Assembly (NCBI GenBank): GCA_046728075.1
Contig: JBKPDV010000044.1
Coordinates: 1 to 13,980 of the forward strand
Length of the DNA stretch: 13,980 nucleotides
Source: JBKPDV01 sp046728075
GTDB lineage: Bacteria > Acidobacteriota > Thermoanaerobaculia > UBA5066 > Gp7-AA6
Direction: 5' to 3'
The notes beneath the pieces are model-generated. The model was given only the letters and a program-made list of their open reading frames with translations. It was not told the DNA's origin and ran no database searches. The stretch's first letter is position 1, and every line of letters starts with the position of its first letter. The translations under genes and the position numbers were made by a program. This document shows positions 8,294 to 13,980 of the stretch, one piece after another.

Positions 8294-8803
8294 CTACAGG
8301 GGAGGGCTATCGTGCGCGTCGAACGACTCGAGCTCGCTCGTCCATTCGGAGGCCGCACGGCTCTGCAGGAGCCGCACACAGCGGTTCCAGCGCAGGATCG
8401 CATCGTCGTTACCGGGCGGACGGATCTTCTCCGCGTGCTCGAAGCAGTTCATGGCCTCCTCGAAGAGGACGATGATCGTGTGGGGGCGAGCTCCTGCGCG
8501 CAGCAGCGACTTCGCCCGCCTCTCGTGCACGATCCCCGTGTAGTAGAGGCGCTCGTAGGCGTCCCGAAGACTCTGGAAGACGCTTTCGGCCTCGGAATGA
8601 CGGTCGGCCGGCCCGCCCGCGAACTGATCGGTGATGGCGAGCCCGAGCAGGCGCAGCGCCATCTGGTGGTCGGGCTCGACCGTCAGGATGTCCCGGCAAA
8701 TCGATTCGGCCTCGCCCGGCTCGTTCAGGAGGCGGTAGAGCTCGATCTTGGAGACCGCCTCGGGAATCGCTGCCCGCGAGATCGATTTGAGCTTCAGTTC
8801 CAT
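8294..8803 (-). CDS. Small TPR-like protein of unknown function
   Basis: The protein has 169 residues, no signal peptide and no membrane segment, so it is probably cytoplasmic. It is almost all helix. Residues ~20-60 (KIELYRLLNEPGEAESICRDILTVEPDHQMALRLLGLAI) have the spacing of a tetratricopeptide repeat, residues ~70-105 look like a second helical pair, and residues 108-148 (FEEAMNCFEHAEKIRPPGNDDAILRWNRCVRLLQ) are a good match to a further repeat. TPR folds bind other proteins; nothing here shows the partner or a catalytic function. The ATG at 8803 is supported by GGAGG at 8809-8813; an upstream start at 8860 would translate repeat DNA and is rejected. It lies between sdhB and xfp with a repeat cluster on each side, so it may be a separate unit rather than part of either operon. 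The Pro-Pro-Leu C-terminus is unremarkable. Confidence 0.8.
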   Translation of the reverse strand: MELKLKSISRAAIPEAVSKIELYRLLNEPGEAESICRDILTVEPDHQMALRLLGLAITDQFAGGPADRHSEAESVFQSLRDAYERLYYTGIVHERRAKSLLRAGARPHTIIVLFEEAMNCFEHAEKIRPPGNDDAILRWNRCVRLLQSRAASEWTSELESFDAHDSPPL

Positions 8804-8808
8804 TGGGG

Positions 8809-8813
8809 CCTCC
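8809..8813 (-). promoter_or_regulatory. Ribosome binding site that sets the TPR-like gene start
   Basis: On the - strand this reads GGAGG, five bases before the ATG at 8803. It is the best Shine-Dalgarno match for this gene and excludes the longer reading frame that begins inside the neighbouring palindrome. Confidence 0.7.
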
Positions 8814-8820
8814 AAGTCCA

Positions 8821-8898
8821 AGTCGGTAGTCAGTAGTCGGTAGTCAGTAGTCCAAGGCAAGGTCTCTACTATCGACTACCGACTATCGACTACCGACT
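8821..8898. repeat. Imperfect palindrome built from tandem 14-bp units
   Basis: The left arm (8821-8851) holds two exact copies of AGTCGGTAGTCAGT plus AGT. The right arm (8868-8898) holds two exact copies of ACTATCGACTACCG plus ACT. The right arm reverse-complemented matches the left arm at 27 of 31 positions; the only differences are two AG/GA dinucleotides. The spacer is 16 bp (8852-8867). Transcribed, it would fold into a long hairpin between sdhB and the TPR-like gene. There is no T-run after it on either strand, so it is not a typical intrinsic terminator, but it could stabilise the 3' end of the sdh message or block read-through. The right arm extends into sdhB and supplies its stop codon. 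Confidence 0.85.
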
Positions 8899-9625
8899 TT
8901 CCGAATAGTTTCCGCCACAATCGCCTCAGCGGATCATAGAAATCATCGACCACCCGCTCCTTGAGCGGAATGATCGCATTGTCGGTGATGTGGATGTCCT
9001 CGGGGCAAACTTCGGTGCAGCACTTCGTAATGTTGCAGAGACCCAGACCGAGCTCGTCCTTTAGCAGTCCCGTGCGGGAAAGGCCATCCAGAGGGTGCAT
9101 CTCGAGCGCGGCCACGCGGACGAAGAAGCGCGGCCCGCCGAATTGCTCCTTCTTGTCGTGATCCCGCAAGACGTGGCAGACGTTCTGGCAGAGGAAGCAC
9201 TCGATGCACTTGCGGAACTCCTGCACGCGATCGATGTCCTCCTGGTACATCTTCCATTCGACTCCGGGGCGGGGCGTGAACGGCTGGATCTTCTTGTTGA
9301 CCCGGTAATTCCAGGAGACGTCCGTGACGAGATCCTTCACGACCGGAAAGGCCTTCAGGGGAACGATGGTGATGGGCTGATCCAGGGGAAGAGAGTCGAG
9401 CCTCGTTTTGCAGGTCAGGCGCGGGCGGCCGTTGACCTCCGCCGAGCAGGAGCCGCACTTGCCCGCCTTGCAGTTCCAGCGGACAGCCAGATCGGGGGCC
9501 TGATGCCCCTGAACGTAGTGGAGGGCGTCCAGGACGACCATGCCTGGAGCGACCGGCACGCGGTATTCGACCGCTTCACCGCCGTCCGGTCCGCCGCGAA
9601 AGACTTTGAGGACGGCCTCAGCCAT
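8876..9625 (-). CDS. sdhB: Succinate dehydrogenase/fumarate reductase iron-sulfur subunit
   Basis: This 249-residue protein carries electrons from the FAD of SdhA to the membrane subunit. The [2Fe-2S] ligands are Cys52, 57, 60 and 72 (NCKAGKCGSC...LTC). The second domain has CIECFLCQNVC (Cys140, 143, 146, 150) and CNITKCCTEVCP (Cys197, 202, 203, 207). By comparison with E. coli SdhB, Cys140/143/146/207 bind the [4Fe-4S] cluster and Cys150/197/203 the [3Fe-4S] cluster; Cys202 is an extra cysteine. Length and sequence style fit the mycobacterial Sdh1 group. It starts 35 bp after the ECF sigma gene with only a weak ribosome site, so it is separated from sdhA by the sigma/anti-sigma pair but probably read through with them. 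The last six residues (SVVDSR) and the TAG stop are encoded by the right arm of the 8821-8898 palindrome, so the C-terminus looks altered by the repeat. Confidence 0.95.
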   Translation of the reverse strand: MAEAVLKVFRGGPDGGEAVEYRVPVAPGMVVLDALHYVQGHQAPDLAVRWNCKAGKCGSCSAEVNGRPRLTCKTRLDSLPLDQPITIVPLKAFPVVKDLVTDVSWNYRVNKKIQPFTPRPGVEWKMYQEDIDRVQEFRKCIECFLCQNVCHVLRDHDKKEQFGGPRFFVRVAALEMHPLDGLSRTGLLKDELGLGLCNITKCCTEVCPEDIHITDNAIIPLKERVVDDFYDPLRRLWRKLFGKSVVDSR

Positions 9626-9660
9626 TTCCGTAACCCCGCTTTTTCAACACTATTCTCGAG

Positions 9661-10221
9661 TCAATACCCGACGCAACGGAGCTCGGCCGCGAGCTTCTTG
9701 CGCGCGAGATGCAATCGTGACCAGACCGTCCCTTCCGGGATGCCGAGCGTCGATGCGATTTCCAGGTGAGAGAGCCCTTCGAGCGAGAAGAGAGCGAGAA
9801 CCGTCCGGTGGTCCGCGGAGAGTCGGCCGAGCGCCGACCGGAGCTGGCGGCTTTTCTCATGATCGAGAGCCGGGTCGCTCGCGGGGCCTGGCGGATCCAC
9901 GATGAGAGGCTCCGTCTTCGGACGTCGCGCCTTCGTGCGGAACGCGGTCCGGATCGCGATCCGGTAGATCCACGTCGAGACGCGCGACTCTCCGCGGAAC
10001 TTCGCGAGGCCCTTGAAGACGACGAGGAAGACGTCCTGCGCGGCGTCCTCCGCCTCTGTCCTGCTCCCGGTCAAGTGAAGGCAGAGCGCCAGAACGGGCT
10101 TGCGGAATGCCTCGAAGACCTCGTTGAAGGCTTCCTCTCGCTCCCCCGAAGACGTGCCGCGCGCTCGGACGAGGAGCGCGGCTTCACGAGCCGGATCCAG
10201 CGCCGCGGAGATGGCAACCAT
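9661..10221 (-). CDS. ECF-type RNA polymerase sigma factor
   Basis: The protein has 186 residues. Region 2 lies at ~30-100: FNEVFEAFRKPVLALCLHLTG, then the acidic AEDAAQDVFLVVFKGLAKF, then FRGESRVSTWIYRIAIR, which contacts the -10 element. Region 4 lies at ~125-180, with the helix-turn-helix LSHLEIASTLGIPEGTVWSRLHLARKKL that reads the -35 element. There is no region 1 or 3 and no C-terminal extension, as expected for ECF sigma factors. Such proteins redirect RNA polymerase to a small regulon in response to a signal passed by an anti-sigma factor. Here that gene lies directly upstream with one base between its TAG and this ATG, and GAGGAG at 10232-10237 serves as ribosome site, so the two are translationally coupled. 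sdhB follows after 35 bp. The signal and the regulon are unknown. Confidence 0.93.
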   Translation of the reverse strand: MVAISAALDPAREAALLVRARGTSSGEREEAFNEVFEAFRKPVLALCLHLTGSRTEAEDAAQDVFLVVFKGLAKFRGESRVSTWIYRIAIRTAFRTKARRPKTEPLIVDPPGPASDPALDHEKSRQLRSALGRLSADHRTVLALFSLEGLSHLEIASTLGIPEGTVWSRLHLARKKLAAELRCVGY

Positions 10222-10222
10222 C

Positions 10223-10942
10223 CTACGAGAGCTCCTCGAGCTCCCTCTGGAGGCGGGGGCGCAGAACGAATCGGCCGTGGAGGCCGAGGACGATGAAAAA
10301 GGCGGGCAGGATGGCGTCGGTCACAACGAGAAGGACGCCGGGGACCTGCGCCCGATGGGCGTTCCACGCGGTCAGAAAAAGCAGCGGCGCCGCGCCCACG
10401 GGCGCGAGCCAGCCCAGACGCAGCCGACGAATCTGCTCCTCAAGCTCCTTGCGGCAATACGCGAGGAGACCATCGGAGGATTCCTCCGCCTTCCTGGCCT
10501 CCCGAATTCGCGCCGCGGATCTCTTCAAGGAATAGCTGAAAAGCACCACGATGAGAAGCGCAACCGCGAAGAGAACGACGCCAAGGGAAGGAGCGAAGGA
10601 AATCAACTGGCGCCAGGTGAGTCCGCCCTTCCTCGCGAAGGAGGTACCGACGAGAAGCGCTGCGAGAAACCCGAAGAGCGAGAGCAGCAAGCCGGCCGGG
10701 AGACTCCAGTTCGCCATCTTGAACTGCCGAACTCTGGCCCGCAGGCGGTTCCAGTCGACCTGCCGGACGAGGTCTTCCGTATCGCTCCTCATGGACTCCT
10801 CCATTCGTCTCGCGTCCGTTTCGAACTTCCGGCAGGCCGAACACGTTCCGAGGTGGGCATTTAGCCTTTCGGAAGCATCCGCATCGGAAGCTCCGTGGAG
10901 CCTCATTTCGATCGCGATCTCGAAACCTTCGCAGCCGTTCAT
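10223..10942 (-). CDS. Membrane anti-sigma factor with N-terminal zinc finger
   Basis: The protein has 239 residues. Near the N-terminus HLGTCSACRKF (His30, Cys34, Cys37) is the H-x3-C-x2-C zinc-binding motif of the ZAS / zf-HC2 anti-sigma domain, which holds the sigma factor inactive. Residues ~79-100, 113-136, 177-193 and 200-223 are hydrophobic and likely membrane-spanning, giving four segments joined by a charged, helical loop (~138-176, KRSAARIREARKAEE...RKELEEQIRR). Many anti-sigma factors have one span and a periplasmic sensor domain; this one has almost no extracytoplasmic domain, so the signal is probably membrane-derived or redox via the zinc site. It lies before its sigma gene, the reverse of the usual order. 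The ATG at 10942 has AGAGG at 10951-10955 and is separated from sdhA by 83 bp that hold a possible promoter. Confidence 0.85.
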   Translation of the reverse strand: MNGCEGFEIAIEMRLHGASDADASERLNAHLGTCSACRKFETDARRMEESMRSDTEDLVRQVDWNRLRARVRQFKMANWSLPAGLLLSLFGFLAALLVGTSFARKGGLTWRQLISFAPSLGVVLFAVALLIVVLFSYSLKRSAARIREARKAEESSDGLLAYCRKELEEQIRRLRLGWLAPVGAAPLLFLTAWNAHRAQVPGVLLVVTDAILPAFFIVLGLHGRFVLRPRLQRELEELS

Positions 10943-10956
10943 GTGTGTTGCCTCTC

Positions 10957-10992
10957 GACCCTATTAGTGCAAGGGGGCGGGGAAACCTTCAC
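10957..10992 (-). promoter_or_regulatory. Candidate ECF-type promoter for the anti-sigma/sigma/sdhB genes
   Basis: In the gap after sdhA the - strand reads GTGAAGGTTTCC (10992-10981) and, 12 bases on, ACTAATAGGGTC (10968-10957), ending 14 bases before the anti-sigma ATG. A GAAGGTTT-like block followed at this distance by a GGGTC-like block resembles promoters used by ECF sigma factors, which often control their own gene. This is a visual match only; the leader would be very short. Confidence 0.35.
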
Positions 10993-11025
10993 ACGAAAAA
11001 TGGCTAAATCCACGAAAGCGGACAT

Positions 11026-12741
11026 CTATTGACTTTCAACGATCGCCTTCAGGTCCGCCGGCATTTCGGGAACGGCAGACTGGGTGAGTTTCATGGTGTC
11101 CCGCTCGCGGGAGATGACGTTGTTCTTCTTTCCCCAGGCCGGATCGGCCTTCGGGTAGTCGATTCGGCTGTGCGCTCCGCGGCTCTCCTGCCGCGTGAGA
11201 GCGCTTCTCGTGACCGCCTCGGTGACCGTCAGCATCGACTTCAAGTCCCTCGCCAGGTGCCAGCCTGGATTGAAGAGGCGCGAACCGTCCACTTGGACTC
11301 GAGCGAGGCGTTGCCGGAGAGCCGCGATCTCGGTCAGCGCCTGTCGCAGGTCCTCCTCGACGCGGAAGATTCCGACCAGCCGCTGCATCTTCTCCTGCAG
11401 GTCCCGATGGATGGCGTACGGGCTTTCGCCGCCCGGCCGCTCGAAGGGATCGAGAAGCTCGCGCGAGGCTTCCTCGATCTGGGCGGAGTCGGGGGATGAA
11501 GCGCTCGCGCGCCTGGCGGCCTGCGCGGCGGCGAGCCCGGCCCGCCGGCCGAAGACGAGGAGATCCGAAAGCGAATTGCCTCCCAGACGGTTCGCTCCAT
11601 GGAGCCCCGCGGCCGCCTCCCCCGCCGCGAAGAGTCCCGGCAGCGTCGACTCGGCCGTCTCCGCGTCCACCCGGATGCCGCCCATCATGTAATGGCACGT
11701 CGGCCCGACTTCCATCGGACCCTTCGTGATGTCCACATCGGCCAGATCCTTGAACTGGTGATACATGCTCGGCAACTTACGGATGACATAGTCCGCCGGC
11801 TTCTGAGAGATGTCCAGATACGCGCCTCCGTGCTCGGTGCCCCGCCCTTCCTTGACCTCGGTGTAGATCGCGCGGGCGACGACATCGCGCGTCGAAAGCT
11901 CCATCTTCTCCGGGTCATAGCGCTTCATGAAGCGCTCGCCGTCCTTGTTGGTGAGCGTCCCTCCTTCGCCGCGCACCGCCTCCGTCACGAGAATGCCCTG
12001 AACGCCCGGAGGCCAGATCATTCCCGTGGGATGAAACTGAACGAACTCCATGTCGATCAGATCCGCGCCCGCGTCGTACGCGAGCGCCATGCCGTCGCCC
12101 GTGTACTCCCAGGAGTTGGAGGTGATCTGCCAGGCCTTTCCGATCCCGCCCGTCGCGATGACGATCGATTTCGCCTTGAAGAGGACGAACCGCCCGTTCT
12201 CTCGCCAGTAGCCGAAGGCGCCCGTCACGCGGCCCCCATCCGTCAGGAGGCGAGTAACCGCGCATTCCATGTAGACATCGATCCCCTGCTGCACGCCCCT
12301 GTCCTGCAGAGTGCGGATCATCTCGAGCCCCGTTCGATCCCCCACGTGACAGAGCCGCTTGAAGGTGTGGCCGCCGAACGCGCGCTGAAGGATGTCGCCA
12401 CCCTTCGTGCGATCGAAGAGAGCCCCCCATTGCTCGAGCTCCCTCACCCGGTCGCTCGATTCCTGCGCGTGGAGCTGGGCCATGCGCCAGTTGTTCAGAA
12501 GCTTCCCCCCGAGCATCGTGTCGCGGAAGTGGACCTTCCAGTTGTCGCCGGCATCCACGTTGCCGAGCGCCGCCGCGATCCCGCCCTCGGCCATCACGGT
12601 GTGCGCCTTGCCGAGCAGGGACTTGCACACGACGCCGACAGAGGCGCCCTGGGCGAGCGCCTCGATGGCGGCGCGCAGACCCGCTCCCCCCGCGCCGATC
12701 ACGAGGACGTCGTGCTCGTGCGTCTCGTACTTTTCCGTCAC
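11026..12741 (-). CDS. sdhA: Succinate dehydrogenase/fumarate reductase flavoprotein subunit
   Basis: This 571-residue subunit oxidises succinate to fumarate. DVLVIGAGGAGLRAAIEA (11-28) binds the ADP part of FAD, and His47 in GKAHTVMAEGGIAAAL is in the position that carries the covalent flavin. Active-site motifs are present: FVQFHPTG (His237), STRDVVARAIYTEV (Arg285/Arg290), PTCHYMMGGIRVD (His350) and ANRLGGNSLSDLLVFGRRAG. The C-terminal helical domain (~430-540) is normal. The start is taken as GTG at 12741 because it overlaps the sdhC stop as GTGA, and the protein then begins six to nine residues before the Rossmann strand, as in relatives. No Shine-Dalgarno site precedes it, which fits translational coupling to sdhC. 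A longer reading frame to 12870 runs only inside sdhC. The next gene is not sdhB but an anti-sigma factor, 83 bp on. Confidence 0.95.
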   Translation of the reverse strand: MTEKYETHEHDVLVIGAGGAGLRAAIEALAQGASVGVVCKSLLGKAHTVMAEGGIAAALGNVDAGDNWKVHFRDTMLGGKLLNNWRMAQLHAQESSDRVRELEQWGALFDRTKGGDILQRAFGGHTFKRLCHVGDRTGLEMIRTLQDRGVQQGIDVYMECAVTRLLTDGGRVTGAFGYWRENGRFVLFKAKSIVIATGGIGKAWQITSNSWEYTGDGMALAYDAGADLIDMEFVQFHPTGMIWPPGVQGILVTEAVRGEGGTLTNKDGERFMKRYDPEKMELSTRDVVARAIYTEVKEGRGTEHGGAYLDISQKPADYVIRKLPSMYHQFKDLADVDITKGPMEVGPTCHYMMGGIRVDAETAESTLPGLFAAGEAAAGLHGANRLGGNSLSDLLVFGRRAGLAAAQAARRASASSPDSAQIEEASRELLDPFERPGGESPYAIHRDLQEKMQRLVGIFRVEEDLRQALTEIAALRQRLARVQVDGSRLFNPGWHLARDLKSMLTVTEAVTRSALTRQESRGAHSRIDYPKADPAWGKKNNVISRERDTMKLTQSAVPEMPADLKAIVESQ

Positions 12742-13490
12742 AGCAGACGCAGGTCTCGGATCGCGCCGCAGGCGACAGAGCGGACGTACAGATCCGCCAG
12801 ACCCACGGAGAAGAGGCTCATCCAGGCAAAGAGCATGTGGCGTTCGATCAAAGCGGTCGACCACCGCCACGCCTTGCCGCGCGCGCGGCCAAAAGCCGTG
12901 CAGGAGAAGCAGTCGAGCTTGCCGCCAGCCAGATGCCGCAGCGAGTGACAGGACAACGTATAGAGAAACAGCAGAACGACGTTGGCGGTCAGGACGAGAG
13001 ACCCGACCCCGACGCCGAACCGGCCGTCGAAAGAGAACGAACGGACGGCGTCATAGGTCAGGAAGCCCAGGAAGACAAGCGCCAGGAACAGGAAGTAGCG
13101 GTGGAGATTCTGGAGGATGAACGGAAACGCCGTCTCTCCCCGGTAGCTGCTTCGTCCTTCCCCCACCGCGCAGGCGGGAGGATCCAGAAAAAAGGCGCGG
13201 TAGTAGGCCTTCCGGTAGTAGTAGCAGGTCGCTCGAAAGCCCAGAGGCCCTCCCAGGATGAGGAGCGCCGGAGAGAACTTCCACCAGTGATGCTTCGCGT
13301 CGATCAGGGGCGAGTAGAAAGGCGAGAGATAGGGCCCCCACTCGTAGTAAGCCCCCTCGAAGGCGCGCAGCGTGGCATAGACACCGAAGAGCCCGAGCAC
13401 GACGACGACGGGAAGGATCTCCACCCACCACGCGTCTCGCCGTTGCGTGGCGCCCAAATGGCCTCTCCCGGCGGCTTCGAGCTGCGCCAT
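12738..13490 (-). CDS. sdhC: Succinate dehydrogenase membrane anchor subunit, mycobacterial Sdh1-like
   Basis: The protein has 250 residues with about five membrane spans (~22-42, 72-88, 128-148, 158-180, 215-237). It is a single large anchor, not the SdhC+SdhD pair of E. coli. The motifs CYYYRKAYYRAFFLDPPACAV (Cys89, Cys107), QNLHRYFLF (His130) and SCHSLRHLAGGKLDCFSC (Cys181, His182, His186, Cys194, Cys197) resemble the anchor of mycobacterial Sdh1 (Rv0249c family). From memory, that complex has a membrane-embedded Rieske-type [2Fe-2S] cluster; the Cys/His set here is consistent with that, but I cannot assign ligands. It would pass electrons from SdhB to quinone. The ATG at 13490 has GAGGT at 13497-13501, six bases upstream. 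It is the first gene of the block, and the anchor-flavoprotein order is that of the mycobacterial operon. Confidence 0.88.
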   Translation of the reverse strand: MAQLEAAGRGHLGATQRRDAWWVEILPVVVVLGLFGVYATLRAFEGAYYEWGPYLSPFYSPLIDAKHHWWKFSPALLILGGPLGFRATCYYYRKAYYRAFFLDPPACAVGEGRSSYRGETAFPFILQNLHRYFLFLALVFLGFLTYDAVRSFSFDGRFGVGVGSLVLTANVVLLFLYTLSCHSLRHLAGGKLDCFSCTAFGRARGKAWRWSTALIERHMLFAWMSLFSVGLADLYVRSVACGAIRDLRLL

Positions 13491-13980
13491 GGCTGCACCT
13501 CGCGCGGTCAGGGCGCTAGCCTATCCGAATCCTCCTGAGAAGCGACCCCGCCCGCGCGGCGGGGAGAACTGAGAGAAGAAGTCTCGCGGCGGAGCTATTC
13601 GTTTCGCGACGAGCCCGGTCGCAGCGGTTCGGGCAAGAGCTCCCCGATTGGGGGAAGGAGGCCTTTGTCCGCGTTGAAGAACTCCACGCCCGAGAACCCG
13701 CGTCCCCAGTGAACGACCCCTTGGGAGGCTTCCCGGAAGGCAGATCCAAAGCCGCGATATCCATGGCGGCGCCGCCGCGGTCCCGGCGCATTCTTGGGAT
13801 TGGACAGAAAAGCCTCCTTTCGATTCCAGTTCGCTGTGGGGACCACGCCCTCCGTGGCCCACTTGTTCAAACGAGGAGACGCCCCAAAAGGTTGCGGGTT
13901 CCGGTTCCCCCGAAGAAAAAAGACGTTCTCGAACGGTGAGGCAGGCACGAAGGACGGCAAGAATCGTGCCGTGCAACTAA
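13491..13980. other. Region upstream of sdhC with no supported gene
   Basis: Open frames of up to ~150 codons exist on the - strand here (for example 13521-13976 and 13595-13960), but their translations show no recognisable domain, fold or motif, none has a good ribosome site, and they overlap in different frames. The sequence has more homopolymer runs and a less codon-like pattern than the rest. The promoter of sdhC-sdhA is expected here; no clear -35/-10 pair stands out. A short inverted repeat GGCACGA/TCGTGCC (13944-13950, 13964-13970) is present near the edge. It may be the end of a gene outside the window, decayed DNA or poor-quality sequence. Confidence 0.4.

Noticed and set aside
8804..8860. 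Longer start for the TPR-like protein
   Set aside because: The 19 extra residues are a translation of palindrome DNA, and the good GGAGG site serves the ATG at 8803.
8821..8898. CRISPR array
   Set aside because: The units are 14 bp, directly adjacent without unique spacers, and inverted between arms; no cas gene is present.
8821..8898. Typical intrinsic terminator
   Set aside because: The hairpin is long and not GC-rich at the base, and no T-run follows on either strand; another role or a repeat origin fits better.
12742..12870. N-terminal extension of SdhA to 12870
   Set aside because: The extra 43 residues read through sdhC in another frame and do not look like any SdhA leader; the GTG at 12741 overlaps the sdhC stop and gives the normal start.
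11599..12948. 449-codon open frame on the + strand
   Set aside because: It is antisense to sdhA and the end of sdhC, with no domain or ribosome site.
13521..13976. 151-codon and 121-codon open frames on the - strand upstream of sdhC
   Set aside because: No family resemblance, no ribosome site, and they compete in different frames over the same DNA; not enough to call a gene.

Overview
This window is a GC-rich, densely packed bacterial chromosome segment centred on carbon and respiratory metabolism. The succinate dehydrogenase proteins resemble the mycobacterial Sdh1 / acidobacterial type. Together with a PGM1-like ATP-grasp ligase, a GNAT-acyl-CoA synthetase fusion and short repeat clusters between genes, this suggests an aerobic or facultative soil or water bacterium, possibly Acidobacteriota (for example Thermoanaerobaculia). 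That placement is an inference from gene content and composition; there is no rRNA or other marker in the window. I see no phage, IS element, CRISPR array or tRNA.

Layout. One gene is on the + strand (110-2830): a 906-residue fusion of an N-terminal GNAT acetyltransferase with a complete ADP-forming acyl-CoA synthetase. Every other gene is on the - strand and is read from right to left. In transcription order they are: sdhC (13490-12738), sdhA (12741-11026), a zinc-finger anti-sigma factor (10942-10223), an ECF sigma factor (10221-9661), sdhB (9625-8876), a small TPR-like protein (8803-8294), phosphoketolase xfp (8044-5675), acetate kinase ackA (5678-4542) and a PGM1-like peptide ligase (4411-2762). 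The ligase converges on the + strand gene and overlaps it by 69 bp. The last ~490 bp (13491-13980) hold no gene I can support.

How the genes work together. sdhC and sdhA overlap by 4 bp (GTGA), and xfp and ackA overlap by 4 bp (ATGA). The first pair is part of a membrane-bound succinate:quinone oxidoreductase, whose third subunit sdhB lies beyond an inserted sigma/anti-sigma pair. The second pair is a phosphoketolase shunt: sugar phosphates are cleaved to acetyl phosphate, which acetate kinase converts to acetate and ATP. The acyl-CoA synthetase fusion keeps both histidines expected for the ADP-forming reaction, so it could interconvert acetate and acetyl-CoA and acetylate proteins.

Most notable points: the ECF sigma/anti-sigma pair wedged inside the sdh genes, with the anti-sigma gene first; a 31-bp-arm imperfect palindrome between sdhB and the TPR gene that supplies the sdhB stop codon; a second repeat cluster on the other side of the TPR gene; Cys/His motifs in SdhC that recall the membrane-embedded iron-sulfur cluster of mycobacterial Sdh1; and the orphan PGM1-like ligase.
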